From assembly GCA_900315155.1 (NCBI GenBank), contig OMYB01000001.1, forward strand, positions 62,001 through 126,000: 64,000 bases of DNA. The letters are read 5' to 3'. The stretch is from an uncultured Selenomonadales bacterium. Lineage in GTDB: Bacteria > Bacillota > Negativicutes > Selenomonadales > Selenomonadaceae. The notes beneath the pieces were generated by a model. It did no database searches. It saw only the letters and a list, made by a program, of their open reading frames with translations, and had not been told where the DNA came from. This document shows, piece after piece, positions 50,366 through 59,386 of this stretch (positions are counted from its first letter, which is position 1; each line of letters begins with the position of its first letter). The translations under genes and the position numbers were made by a program.

Positions 50366-50963
50366 CTTCCAACACCTCAAACATTTCTTGATTCAGATCC
50401 ACACGGCAATGCTCTGCCATGAGGATGGATTTGATTCGTTTTACGGCCTGATCGACGGTATCGTTGACCACGACATATTTATATTTCCTGCCAATCTCGA
50501 TTTCCGCTTTTGCGTTGCCGAGACGGCGCGCGAGTGACTCCTCTGTCTCTGAGCCACGGCCGCGGATGCGGCTCTCTAGCTCATGGATGGATGGCGGCAG
50601 CAGAAAGATAAAAAGGCCATCCGGGCAGCGCTTCATGACATTCAGGGCACCCTGGGTATCGATCTCCAGCAGGATATCCTCCCCTTTGGCGCGGCGCTCC
50701 TGGATTTTGCCGAGCGGTGTGCCGTAATAGTTGCCATAGACGTTCGCGTACTCGAGGAAGTCTCCCTCCCCGATGCGGCGCTCGAACTCCTCTTTCGTGA
50801 GGAAATAATAGTTCTTTCCATCCACCTCGCCCTCGCGCGGCTGACGCGTCGTCGCGGAAATGGAATACGCCAGCTCCGGCGTCTCCTTCAGCAGTTCTGT
50901 ACACACCGTTCCCTTGCCCGTACCGGACGGACCGGAAACAACGATCAGCATACCCTGTTTCAT
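50352..50963 (-). CDS. gmk: Guanylate kinase
   Basis: A 203-aa kinase: P-loop [10 protein letters not shown] (9-18), GMP-binding [15 protein letters not shown], and the lid RxxxR region [13 protein letters not shown]. It phosphorylates GMP to GDP. It overlaps remA by four bases and rpoZ by 14. Confidence 0.97.
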   Translation of the reverse strand: MKQGMLIVVSGPSGTGKGTVCTELLKETPELAYSISATTRQPREGEVDGKNYYFLTKEEFERRIGEGDFLEYANVYGNYYGTPLGKIQERRAKGEDILLEIDTQGALNVMKRCPDGLFIFLLPPSIHELESRIRGRGSETEESLARRLGNAKAEIEIGRKYKYVVVNDTVDQAVKRIKSILMAEHCRVDLNQEMFEVLEDEKK

Positions 50964-51250
50964 TGCTCTGCCTCGATCTCCTTTGCCTTTTTGCTTTTGT
51001 CTTTCTCCTCATCGCCCTGAAAGCGGTGCGCAATCGTATCCGGCTGGATCGCCGAAAGGATGACGTGCCCACTGTCCATGATGATGACGGCTCGCGTGCG
51101 TCTACCATAGGTAGCGTCGATGAGACGGTCATCATCGCGCGACTCCTGGACGATGCGTTTGATGGGAGCGGACTCGGGGCTGACAATCGCAATGAGCCGA
51201 TTGGCTGCCACGAGATTGCCGAATCCAATATTGACCAGTTTTGTATCCAA
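50960..51250 (-). CDS. remA: RemA-family extracellular matrix/DNA-binding regulator
   Basis: A 96-aa protein of the DUF370 family with the typical [15 protein letters not shown] opening and the SPESAPIKR and [10 protein letters not shown] segments. In Bacillus RemA activates biofilm matrix and osmoprotection genes; in other Firmicutes it is conserved before gmk. It has a charged C-terminal tail here. Start is a TTG at 51250, nine bases after AGGAG. Confidence 0.93.
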   Translation of the reverse strand: MDTKLVNIGFGNLVAANRLIAIVSPESAPIKRIVQESRDDDRLIDATYGRRTRAVIIMDSGHVILSAIQPDTIAHRFQGDEEKDKSKKAKEIEAEQ

Positions 51251-51265
51251 GATGCTATGCTCCTA

Positions 51266-52105
51266 TCAGTCCGCGAGTTCGCCTGTGAAGACGAGTTCCG
51301 CCGGCCCCGTCATGAAGACGTGGTTATTCGGTGTCCACTCAACGAGGAGCTTGCCGCCATCGAGCTCAACCTCGACCTTGCGGTCCGTCTTATCATTCAG
51401 CACACCGGCGACTGCCGTTGCACAGGAACCAGTTCCGCACGCTAACGTCACCGCTGCGCCGCGTTCCCAGACACGCATACGCACGTGACTGCGGTCCTTC
51501 ACCTCAACGAACTCCGTATTCGTCTTGCGCGGGAATGCTTCATGATGCTCGAAATGCGTGCCGACCTCATAGATGGGGAAGTTTTCTGCATCCTCAACGA
51601 AGACGACACAGTGCGGATTGCCCATCGAGACACAGGTCATGTGGTATTCCTTTCCCTGTACCGTGATGGGCTCGTTGATGACGCGGTTCATGCCGTAGCC
51701 CGTCACAGGGATTTTATCCCCCTCGAGGATCGGCTCACCCATATCGACGCGCACGCCCGTGACTTTGCCATCCTCCAGGATGATGCGCGGCACGAGGACG
51801 CCGGCTCCCGTCTCGACGCCGAACTCCGTCTTTTTCGTGATACCTTCATCATAGAGATAGCGTGCAAAGCAGCGGATGCCGTTGCCGCACATCTCCGCCT
51901 CGCTGCCATCCGTATTGAAGATGCGCATGCGGAAATCCGCATCCGGCAGCGCGCTCGGCAGCACGACGAGGATGCCGTCCGCGCCGACGCCATAATGACG
52001 ATCGCATACCTTTATCGCGAGCTTCGCATAATCCGCAGGCTCCGACTCGCGGCAATCGATGAGCACAAAATCATTGCCGCAGCCCTGCCACTTCGTGAAT
52101 TTCAT
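51266..52105 (-). CDS. dapF: Diaminopimelate epimerase
   Basis: A 279-aa PLP-independent epimerase. The two catalytic cysteines are in MCGNGIRCF and ACGTGSCAT. It converts LL- to meso-DAP for peptidoglycan and lysine, in agreement with a DAP-type wall. First gene of the long minus-strand run to aroB; its promoter lies just after the pstA terminator. Confidence 0.97.
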   Translation of the reverse strand: MKFTKWQGCGNDFVLIDCRESEPADYAKLAIKVCDRHYGVGADGILVVLPSALPDADFRMRIFNTDGSEAEMCGNGIRCFARYLYDEGITKKTEFGVETGAGVLVPRIILEDGKVTGVRVDMGEPILEGDKIPVTGYGMNRVINEPITVQGKEYHMTCVSMGNPHCVVFVEDAENFPIYEVGTHFEHHEAFPRKTNTEFVEVKDRSHVRMRVWERGAAVTLACGTGSCATAVAGVLNDKTDRKVEVELDGGKLLVEWTPNNHVFMTGPAELVFTGELAD

Positions 52106-52144
52106 GAGGATACTCCTCCCTTATTAAAGACATTTCATCTCTTA

Positions 52145-52173
52145 AGTATACCCTATCCATTCCCATTTGTGAA
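52145..52173 (-). promoter_or_regulatory. Promoter of dapF
   Basis: Minus-strand -35 TTCACA (52168-52173), 17-bp spacer and -10 TATACT (52145-52150). Confidence 0.65.
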
Positions 52174-52188
52174 CCATTTTTCTTGACG

Positions 52189-52217
52189 AAAAAAAAGACA
52201 GGCCGCATGGCCTGCCT
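52189..52217 (-). terminator. Terminator of the pstSCA operon
   Basis: Stem 52196-52204 / 52209-52217 with one mismatch and a four-base loop, then T8 on the minus strand. Confidence 0.85.
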
Positions 52218-52225
52218 TTCGAGGA

Positions 52226-53077
52226 TCAGTCTGCTTTATGCCGCTGCAGGTAACGCATCGGCAGGATAAGCAGGAAATCAAAGCAGAGAATGAAGAGAAC
52301 CAAAAGCGCGCCAATACCGTTGGCGATGACGTCGCGGTCTGGAACGAGGCCTGCGCTGAGCAGATACCAGAGATGCACCGCAAGGGTCTCGCCGCCGGCC
52401 ATGACGTCCGTGTCGAACAGGTGACGGGAAACCGTCGTACCAGCCGTGAAGATCAGGATTGCCGTCTCCCCCATGACACGCCCGATGGTCAGCGTGATGC
52501 CCGTGAGGATGCCCGGCATCGCACTCGGCAGGACAACCTTGCAGATGGACTGCAGTTTCGTTGCCCCGAGAGCCAGGCTGGCCTCCTCATAGGAGCGTGG
52601 GACCGTGCGGATGGCCTCCTCCGTGACGCGCACGAGCAGCGGCAGGTTCAGCAGGACGAGCGTTAGAGAACCGCCTAGGATACTGAACCCCATATGCATC
52701 CAATTGACGAAGACGATCATGCCGAACAGGCCGAGAACGATGGACGGAACCGTCGCAAGGCTCTCAACGGAAAGGCGGATGGCCTTCGTCAGCTTGTTTT
52801 CTTTCGCATACTCCGCGAGGTAGATACCCGCCCCGAGTGCTACCGGCACGGAAATAGCCATGGAAATCGCCAGGATATAGAACGAATTGAATGCCTGCGC
52901 GCCTACACCGCCGCCCGCCATGATATCGCTGGACTTACTGAAGAGAAAGTGCGGGGTAAGAACCGGAAGCCCTTGATACAGGATGTATCCCAGGAGCATG
53001 ACCAGCAGCGCCAGGATAAAGATGCCGCTTGCCCAAAGGCCAGCCATGGCAATCTTGTTCTGCGTATTCGCATTCAT
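52226..53077 (-). CDS. pstA: Phosphate ABC transporter permease PstA
   Basis: A 283-aa membrane permease with six hydrophobic segments and the EAA-loop region EEASLALGATKLQSI. It forms the phosphate channel with PstC. Its start overlaps the pstC stop by four bases. The ATPase pstB is not downstream as usual but about 4.5 kb away. Confidence 0.96.
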   Translation of the reverse strand: MNANTQNKIAMAGLWASGIFILALLVMLLGYILYQGLPVLTPHFLFSKSSDIMAGGGVGAQAFNSFYILAISMAISVPVALGAGIYLAEYAKENKLTKAIRLSVESLATVPSIVLGLFGMIVFVNWMHMGFSILGGSLTLVLLNLPLLVRVTEEAIRTVPRSYEEASLALGATKLQSICKVVLPSAMPGILTGITLTIGRVMGETAILIFTAGTTVSRHLFDTDVMAGGETLAVHLWYLLSAGLVPDRDVIANGIGALLVLFILCFDFLLILPMRYLQRHKAD

Positions 53078-54000
53078 GCTTCGAGACCTCCCTTGTTGAA
53101 CTTACGGATGAGCAGGATCATGCCGAGCGAGATGAGCAGCAGCAGGAACGCCATGAAGAACAGGGCGTCACCCCACGCAGAGCCGAAGGGCGTGTTGCCC
53201 ATCTCGACGACGATATTACTGGTCAGGGTCGCCGTCGGCGTAAAGAGCGTCGTCGGTACCTGCGGCGTGTTGCCAATCAGCATCTGCACGGCCATCGTCT
53301 CACCGATGGCGCGGGCCATAGCGAGCACAACAGACGTCATGATGCCTGGGCGGGCTGCCTGCAGGGAGACATGCCAGATGGACTGCCACCACGTGGCGCC
53401 CAGAGCAAGGCTTGCCTCTTCCAAGGCTTTCGGAACCGCATTGAGTGCATCGGCACTCAGCGAGATGACCGTCGGCAGGATCATGATCGCGAGCATGAGC
53501 GATGCCGCGAGCAGGCCGAAGCCGGCTTTGACGTGGAACACATCACGCAGGAACGGGATAAAGATGATCAGGCCCAGATAGCCGTAGACGACGGATGGAA
53601 TGGCGACATAGAGGTCGATAGCCGGACGCATGATCCGGACCATCCACGCCGGCGCAACCTTTGAGAGGAAGATGGCGCCGAGGATGCCAAGCGGTGCGCC
53701 GATGCCGATGGCCAGAAGTGTCGTCAAAACCGAGCCGGCGATAAACGAAACCGCACCAAAGTGTTTTGTCGTCGGGTCCCAGAGCGCGCCCGTAAAGAAC
53801 TCGACGGGACTCACGTCGCTGAACATCTGGAAGCCCTGCTGGCCGACAAAGAGGATAACGGCGAAAATCAGAAAAGTCATGCAGCTGGCCATCGCGATGA
53901 ACGTGTACCGCCCGACCCGGTCCATGAAGAGCCGGCGCTGATGACCTGCGGATGACGGGCCTCCCGTCTGCCCTGCAGCTGTCTGTGCCATAATAAACAT
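53074..54000 (-). CDS. pstC: Phosphate ABC transporter permease PstC
   Basis: A 308-aa permease with a cytoplasmic N-terminus rich in Gly/Gln, six hydrophobic segments and the EAA loop EEASLALGATWWQSI, which is nearly the same as that of PstA. ATG at 54000 follows AAGGAG by four bases. Operon partner of pstS and pstA. Confidence 0.96.
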   Translation of the reverse strand: MFIMAQTAAGQTGGPSSAGHQRRLFMDRVGRYTFIAMASCMTFLIFAVILFVGQQGFQMFSDVSPVEFFTGALWDPTTKHFGAVSFIAGSVLTTLLAIGIGAPLGILGAIFLSKVAPAWMVRIMRPAIDLYVAIPSVVYGYLGLIIFIPFLRDVFHVKAGFGLLAASLMLAIMILPTVISLSADALNAVPKALEEASLALGATWWQSIWHVSLQAARPGIMTSVVLAMARAIGETMAVQMLIGNTPQVPTTLFTPTATLTSNIVVEMGNTPFGSAWGDALFFMAFLLLLISLGMILLIRKFNKGGLEA

Positions 54001-54020
54001 CGTTCTCCTTTATTTGTGGA

Positions 54021-54887
54021 TTACTTCTTCATCTTGCTGATGGGGATGAAGCCAAGTTTCTCAACCTGAGAGTTCTGGAACTCATCGCTCATGACATAGT
54101 CAAGGAAAGCTTTCACGGCACCTTGCGGCTCACCCTTCGTGTACATATGGCCGTAACCATAGATGGGGTACTTGCCGGCAATGATGTTATCGGCAGAATA
54201 CTCGACACCGTCGAACTTCAGAACCTTGACAGAATCATCGGCGTACGGAGCATCGACATAGCCGATGGCCCCCGGCGTACTGGAGATCGCTGCACGGACG
54301 GCACCGTTAGAATCCTGGATAACGGCATCATCCGTAAATGCCTGGCCTTTCAGCACGACATCCGCAATCGTGGCGCGGGAGCCGGAGGATTTTGCACGAT
54401 GGATCAGGGTGACTTTCTCATCCTTGCCGCCGACTTCCTTCCAGTTCGTGATCTTGCCCGTCAGGATGCCGATGACCTGGTCCTTCGTCAGATTGTCGAC
54501 CGGGTTATCCTTGTCCACGATGAAGACGAACGGCTCGACGACGACCTTATGATCGACGAGGCCCTTGTCCTTATACTCATCTGGCAGGTTGACATCCGAA
54601 TCGCCGATATCGACCGAGCCCTCAGCAACCTGATTCATACCCGTAAAGGAACCGCCGCCGGCGATGTTGACCGTGACGTCCTTATATTTGTCCTGGAAAG
54701 CCTCCTGTGCCGGTTTCAGCAGCGGCAACAGAGCCGTAGAGCCCGATGCGCTGACCTTGCCTGAGATGGCAGCACCAGAGCCGCTGCCAGACGACGCAGA
54801 CTGCGATCCACCGCAGCCCGTGAACACCATCGCCGCGCTGAGCATCAATGCGCCAACGACCATAGAAATTTTGCCGTGTTTGAACAT
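54021..54887 (-). CDS. pstS: Phosphate-binding lipoprotein PstS
   Basis: A 288-aa substrate-binding protein. Lipobox FTGC with C25 gives a lipoprotein, then a Ser/Gly linker; phosphate-binding residues lie in SGSTALLP, GGGSFTGM and SSGSRATI. It captures phosphate and delivers it to PstCA. A Pho-box-like promoter is directly upstream. Confidence 0.96.
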   Translation of the reverse strand: MFKHGKISMVVGALMLSAAMVFTGCGGSQSASSGSGSGAAISGKVSASGSTALLPLLKPAQEAFQDKYKDVTVNIAGGGSFTGMNQVAEGSVDIGDSDVNLPDEYKDKGLVDHKVVVEPFVFIVDKDNPVDNLTKDQVIGILTGKITNWKEVGGKDEKVTLIHRAKSSGSRATIADVVLKGQAFTDDAVIQDSNGAVRAAISSTPGAIGYVDAPYADDSVKVLKFDGVEYSADNIIAGKYPIYGYGHMYTKGEPQGAVKAFLDYVMSDEFQNSQVEKLGFIPISKMKK

Positions 54888-54940
54888 GATTCTTGCCTCC
54901 TAATTGAATAACCTCTATCGGGGCTTTCCCCTTACCTCTT

Positions 54941-54994
54941 ATCCTAACAGGAGCGCGGATTTTCGTTGTTATGCGTTTGTAAATCTTCTGTTAA
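54941..54994 (-). promoter_or_regulatory. Pho-box promoter of pstSCA
   Basis: On the minus strand three hexamers, TTAACA (54989-54994), TTTACA (54978-54983) and ATAACA (54967-54972), repeat with exact 11-bp period, and a -10 TAGGAT lies at 54941-54946, 20 bp after the last hexamer. This is the arrangement of PhoP-bound TT(A/T)ACA repeats known from Bacillus. No good -35 is present, as expected for an activated promoter. Confidence 0.7.
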
Positions 54995-55052
54995 ACCGCC
55001 GGCATTTTACAGGTGCTCGCCTCTCGTCCCGTTTCAGGCGCTGCCTGTTTAT

Positions 55053-55060
55053 GCTAGAAT
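55053..55060 (+). promoter_or_regulatory. Probable extended -10 promoter of the sensor kinase gene
   Basis: TGCTAGAAT on the plus strand (TG 55052-55053, hexamer 55055-55060); a weak -35 at 55032-55037. Confidence 0.45.
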
Positions 55061-55081
55061 AAGACGCAGGAGGAATCGAAT

Positions 55082-56866
55082 ATGCTTCAAACCAGGATTG
55101 CCCGGCGGCAGATGGCCGCTTTTGTTTTTCTTTCCGTCGCCGCACTGTCTCTCTTCGGAGGGTGGCTCATCCATTATTTTCACGCCACAGGCATGCAGGC
55201 TGCGGAGGACGGGCTTATCACCAATGCGCGCGTTATCGAGCACACCCTCTCCGGACGCCTTTATGACGCCCCGGAAAAGCTGCAGGATATCGTTGACCAT
55301 ATCAGTGCTGACACAGATCTGCGCATCACGGTCATCGACGCCGACGGCAACGTCCTCGCCGATTCTTCCCACCCGGCAGACGGCCTCGACAACCATCTCG
55401 GCAGGGAGGAAATCCAGGCTGCCCTGCAAAAGCACCGGTTTGGCAAAGCGGTACGATACAGCTCTACCCTGAAGCAGGATATGATGTACGTTGCCATTCC
55501 CGTTTACGATGAAATAGGAAACCTGGACGGAATCATCCGCACCGCAGCCCCGCTCACGAGAGTAGAGACAGCTTTCGACCGCTCCCGTCAGGGCATTGTC
55601 GCCGCACTCATCGTCACGTTCGTGCTCGCCGTCATCCTCTCTCTCTGGCTTTCTTCCCGTCTCACAAAGCCGCTCCACACCATCATCCTTGCGACAAGCG
55701 CTATTGCCGGCGGCGAACTCTCACGGCGCATCAACATTCACACGGGGGACGAGTTTGAGATCCTCTCGAAGACGTTAAATCATCTCACCGCCAGCCTGTC
55801 GCAGGAAATCCGCCGTGCCCGTGCAGAAAACCGCAAGCTCAACCTCATTTGGGACCACATGGACAACGCCGTCCTGCTGCTCTCCGCCGATGGCAAAATC
55901 CTCACGGCAAACCGGCAGGCGATGCGGACGTTTGCACTCTCCCCTGCTGACCTGTATCACCACAGCATTCACGTCCTCAACAGTGCCACGATCTCGGAGA
56001 CCGCCTGCGATGTACAGAAAAAAGGCGAGGAAAAACTCGAATCCGTCACCCTCGATCTGCAGGGGCGCCCCCATACGTTCCAGGTGTTCTTCTCCGTGCT
56101 GCCCGAGGATGGTGAGGCCCCCACCGTTCTCGCCGTGTTCCACGACGTCTCCCTGCTGCAGGAGATGAACAACCGGCAGACCGCGTTCGTGAGCAATGCA
56201 GCGCACGAACTCCGCACGCCGCTCACCTCAATTGCCGGATTCGCGGAAATCCTGAAAGAGGACGATTTCCATGACCCGGAACAAAGCCGTCATTTCGCTG
56301 CAACGATCTGGCAGCAGTCCCAGCGCATGAAAAAACTCATCAACGACCTGCTGCAGATTGCCCGCCTCGATGCCACGGACAAGGCTGCCCTCGTGCGCAG
56401 TCCCGTGGACGTATGCCAGGCTATCCGCCGGACCGCCGCCCAGCTGAAAAGCCGCATCGACGCCAAGCGCCAGACCATTACCATCGACGTACCCCAAGAG
56501 TCCATTGTCATCCAGGCGACCGAAGATCTTTTCCAGCAGATCTGCCTGAACCTCACGGAAAATGCCAGCAAATACACGCCAGAGGGCGGCCATATCGAGC
56601 TCTCCTGCGGCCAGGATGAAAACTATGTCGTCCTCACCGTCCGCGATACCGGTATCGGCATTGCGCCGAAGGATCAGCCCTTTGTGTTTGACCGGTTCTT
56701 CCGCGTGGACAAGTCCCGTTCCCGCGCGGCAGGCGGTAATGGCATCGGGCTCTCCCTCGTCAAATACCTCACGGAACTCTTTCATGGAAAAATCACGCTC
56801 ACGAGTGAACAGGGAAAAGGAACGACGTTCTGCATCACGTTCCCGGCAGCAATACACAAATCATAA
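55082..56866 (+). CDS. phoR: PhoR-like sensor histidine kinase
   Basis: A 594-aa membrane kinase. TM1 (about 12-31), an extracytoplasmic sensor region (32-170), TM2 (about 171-191), HAMP (192-245), PAS (about 250-360), HisKA with phospho-accepting H375 in NAAHELRTPL, and HATPase with N-box LTENASKY and DTGIGIAP. This is the PhoR/WalK domain order. Location between the two pst units suggests phosphate sensing, but no response regulator is adjacent, so the symbol rests on context. AGGAGG 8 bases before the ATG. Confidence 0.85.
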   Translation: MLQTRIARRQMAAFVFLSVAALSLFGGWLIHYFHATGMQAAEDGLITNARVIEHTLSGRLYDAPEKLQDIVDHISADTDLRITVIDADGNVLADSSHPADGLDNHLGREEIQAALQKHRFGKAVRYSSTLKQDMMYVAIPVYDEIGNLDGIIRTAAPLTRVETAFDRSRQGIVAALIVTFVLAVILSLWLSSRLTKPLHTIILATSAIAGGELSRRINIHTGDEFEILSKTLNHLTASLSQEIRRARAENRKLNLIWDHMDNAVLLLSADGKILTANRQAMRTFALSPADLYHHSIHVLNSATISETACDVQKKGEEKLESVTLDLQGRPHTFQVFFSVLPEDGEAPTVLAVFHDVSLLQEMNNRQTAFVSNAAHELRTPLTSIAGFAEILKEDDFHDPEQSRHFAATIWQQSQRMKKLINDLLQIARLDATDKAALVRSPVDVCQAIRRTAAQLKSRIDAKRQTITIDVPQESIVIQATEDLFQQICLNLTENASKYTPEGGHIELSCGQDENYVVLTVRDTGIGIAPKDQPFVFDRFFRVDKSRSRAAGGNGIGLSLVKYLTELFHGKITLTSEQGKGTTFCITFPAAIHKS

Positions 56867-56906
56867 AAAGTCCCTGAAGCCAATACAAACAGCTTCAGGG
56901 ACTTTT
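56866..56906. terminator. Bidirectional terminator between the sensor kinase gene and phoU
   Basis: Perfect 15-bp stem 56866-56880 / 56892-56906 with A and T runs at both ends. Confidence 0.9.
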
Positions 56907-56923
56907 CCGACGGATAGAATCCA

Positions 56924-57580
56924 TCAGACGCGTTCCGCGGTCTCGATGTAGATGACATCTTCGGCGATATTGACCGCGTGGTCGCCAATGCGCTCCAGGT
57001 AACGCGAGAGGAACAGGAGGCGCGTGACGCCCTCCTCGCGTTCGCGCGCTGCCTCGTCCGCCACGAAATCCGAGAACGTGTAGAACGTATCTTCAAAGAC
57101 CTTATCCATATCCGCGCGCATCTTACGCACCTCGTCGGCCTTGGCTACGTCGCTGAGCTCGTATGCGGCCATGGACATATCGAGGATCCCGTAGACGCAG
57201 TGCGCAAAGTCGCGCACTGCCTCCAGGCGTTTGGCATCGAGAGGCACCTTGACCTTCAGCACCGTATTGGCGATATCGACGGAAAGATCCGCGATGCGCT
57301 CCAGGTCCGAGGCTACTTTATAGCCCGTGTAGATCGCGCGCAGATCATGGGCGATCGGCTGCTGCTTCGCAATGAGCAGCAGGCAGCGGTCCTCGATGTT
57401 TCCCAATGCATGATCGATATGCTCATCGCCATCGATGACTTCCTGTGCCAGCGCAGCATCGGACTCCAGCATCGCTTTGACGGCTTTTTTCATGGCCTCA
57501 GCCGAGTCGCGCCCCATTTCCGTTACCTTGCTATGCAGTTCGGCGAGCTTCTTGATGTATTCCTGTCTTGTCGTTTTCAT
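56924..57580 (-). CDS. phoU: Phosphate signalling complex protein PhoU
   Basis: A 218-aa all-helical protein with two PhoU repeats (about 15-105 and 120-205); the metal-binding E/D-x3-D type motifs appear as ERIADLSVDIAN and ERIGDHAVNIAED. It connects the Pst transporter to the PhoR kinase and damps phosphate uptake. Start ATG 57580 has GGAGGAG six bases upstream. It follows pstB by 16 bases and converges on the kinase gene. Confidence 0.95.
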   Translation of the reverse strand: MKTTRQEYIKKLAELHSKVTEMGRDSAEAMKKAVKAMLESDAALAQEVIDGDEHIDHALGNIEDRCLLLIAKQQPIAHDLRAIYTGYKVASDLERIADLSVDIANTVLKVKVPLDAKRLEAVRDFAHCVYGILDMSMAAYELSDVAKADEVRKMRADMDKVFEDTFYTFSDFVADEAAREREEGVTRLLFLSRYLERIGDHAVNIAEDVIYIETAERV

Positions 57581-57596
57581 TCTTTCTCCTCCCGCA

Positions 57597-58346
57597 TCAG
57601 CCGAAACGGCCCGTGATATAATCTTCGGTTTTCTTGTTATGCGGCTTCGTGAACAGCACATCCGTATCGTCGCACTCGATGAGCTTACCGTTCAGGAAGA
57701 ACGCCGTACGGTCGGAGACGCGTGCAGCCTGCTGCATGTTATGCGTGACCATGACGATCGTGTAGTCTTTCTTGATTTCCGTAACAAGTTCCTCGATCTT
57801 CATCGTCGAGACTGGGTCGAGTGCCGAGCACGGCTCATCCATGAGAACCACCTCCGGCGCAACGGCCATAACGCGCGCGATGCAGAGGCGCTGCTGCTGG
57901 CCGCCGGACATGCTCAGGCCCGAGCTGTTGAGGCGATCTTTGACTTCCTCCCAGAGGGCCGCGCCGCGCAGGCTCTTCTCCACGATCTCATCGAGCTTCT
58001 TTTTGTCCGTGAGACCATGCACGCGACAGCCGTAGGCCACGTTATCGTAGATGGACATCGGGAACGGATTCGGGCGCTGGAAAACCATGCCCACGCGCTT
58101 GCGCAGATGGACGAGGTCGGTCTGCGGTGCGTAAATATCCTGTCCGTCGAGCGTTACTTTTCCTTCGATCGTCACGCCGTCGATGAGGTCGTTCATGCGG
58201 TTCAGCGTACGCAGGAATGTGGACTTGCCGCAGCCGGACGGCCCGATGAGTGCCACGACCTGGTGCTCCGGCACATCGAGAGAGATATCGAAGAGGGCCT
58301 GATGATCCCCGTAAAAGAGATTCAGGTTCTTTGCCTCCATTTTCAT
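57597..58346 (-). CDS. pstB: Phosphate ABC transporter ATP-binding protein PstB
   Basis: A 249-aa ABC ATPase with Walker [10 protein letters not shown], signature [16 protein letters not shown], Walker [14 protein letters not shown] and the PstB-typical NRMNDLI segment. It energises PstCA. Start ATG 58346 lies 11 bases after AGGAGG; ATG 58340 is an alternative. Confidence 0.96.
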   Translation of the reverse strand: MKMEAKNLNLFYGDHQALFDISLDVPEHQVVALIGPSGCGKSTFLRTLNRMNDLIDGVTIEGKVTLDGQDIYAPQTDLVHLRKRVGMVFQRPNPFPMSIYDNVAYGCRVHGLTDKKKLDEIVEKSLRGAALWEEVKDRLNSSGLSMSGGQQQRLCIARVMAVAPEVVLMDEPCSALDPVSTMKIEELVTEIKKDYTIVMVTHNMQQAARVSDRTAFFLNGKLIECDDTDVLFTKPHNKKTEDYITGRFG

Positions 58347-58388
58347 AAGCTTGCATGCCTCCTGTTGTATACCCTTGCTACGCTTCCA

Positions 58389-58441
58389 AGTATACGAAAA
58401 GCGCAGCACCGTAGTGTTGCGCTTTTGTTAATTCTATGTAA
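58389..58441 (-). promoter_or_regulatory. Possible Pho-box promoter of pstB-phoU
   Basis: Minus-strand hexamers TTACAT (58436-58441), TTAACA (58426-58431) and GCAACA (58415-58420) with 4- and 5-base gaps; a -10 TATACT at 58389-58394 lies 20 bp after the last, the same distance as at pstS. Part of the repeat is shared with the ftsY terminator stem, which lowers confidence. Confidence 0.4.
58397..58426 (-). terminator. Terminator of ftsY
   Basis: Stem 58397-58409 / 58414-58426 (one G-U pair), four-base loop, TTTT on the minus strand. Confidence 0.75.
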
Positions 58442-58444
58442 TGT

Positions 58445-59371
58445 TTACTCCTGCTTGGCAAAGAGAGCCTTCGCAAACTCTTCCGCATTGAACGGGCGGA
58501 GGTCGTCAACCTGTTCGCCGACGCCGATCCATTTGACCGGCATCTCAAGCTGGCTCTTGATGCTGATGACGACACCGCCCTTGGCTGTGCCATCGAGTTT
58601 CGTGAGGACGACACCCGTGATGGGCGATGCCTTCGTGAAAAGCTTAGCCTGGCTCACGGCGTTCTGCCCCGTCGTGGCATCGAGGACGAGCAGCGTCTCG
58701 TGCGGGGCGCCCGGAATCTCGCGGCCGATGACACGGTTGATCTTTTCGAGTTCCTGCATGAGGTTCGCTTTCGTCTGCAGGCGCCCGGCTGTATCGACGA
58801 TCAGCATATCGATGCTGCGTGCCTTGGCTGCTTTGACGGCGTCAAAAGCGACGGCCGCCGGGTCCGAGCCTTCCTCGTGCTTGATGACCGGCACGCCTGT
58901 GCGGTCTCCCCAGACCTGCAGCTGGTCAATGGCGGCAGCGCGGAACGTATCGGCCGCAGCCAGCATAACCTTCCTGCCCTGCGCCTTGTAGTACGAGGCG
59001 AGCTTGCCGATGGTCGTCGTCTTTCCTGCGCCGTTGACGCCGATGACGAGCATGACCGTCGGGCCTTCTTCCGCCACGCGCGTCTGGTCGTTCTCCTCCC
59101 CCTTCGTGAGGATCGCGGTAATCTCCTTTTCGAGGAACGGAACGAGATCCTCCGGCCCGTTGATTTCCTTCTTCTTGATGCCTTTACGGACGCTCGTCAT
59201 GAGCTTTTCCGTCGTATCAACGCCGACATCCGCCATGATGAGCGTTTCCTCGATTTCGTCGAGCAGGTCATCGTCGATATCGGCATAGCCGATGACGATT
59301 TTCTCGATTTTATTCGTTAGGTTCTCCCGTGTCTTGCTGAGGCCTTTTTTCAGGCGGTCAAAAAATCCCAT
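58445..59371 (-). CDS. ftsY: Signal recognition particle receptor FtsY
   Basis: A 308-aa SRP-type GTPase made almost only of the NG domain: G1 GVNGAGKTTT, G3 DTAGRLQ, G4 TKLDGTAKGG. The acidic A domain of proteobacterial FtsY is absent, as in Gram-positives. It docks SRP-ribosome complexes at the membrane. It follows smc by 15 bases, the conserved smc-ftsY pair. Confidence 0.97.
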   Translation of the reverse strand: MGFFDRLKKGLSKTRENLTNKIEKIVIGYADIDDDLLDEIEETLIMADVGVDTTEKLMTSVRKGIKKKEINGPEDLVPFLEKEITAILTKGEENDQTRVAEEGPTVMLVIGVNGAGKTTTIGKLASYYKAQGRKVMLAAADTFRAAAIDQLQVWGDRTGVPVIKHEEGSDPAAVAFDAVKAAKARSIDMLIVDTAGRLQTKANLMQELEKINRVIGREIPGAPHETLLVLDATTGQNAVSQAKLFTKASPITGVVLTKLDGTAKGGVVISIKSQLEMPVKWIGVGEQVDDLRPFNAEEFAKALFAKQE

Positions 59372-59386
59372 CTTGTATGTTTCTCC

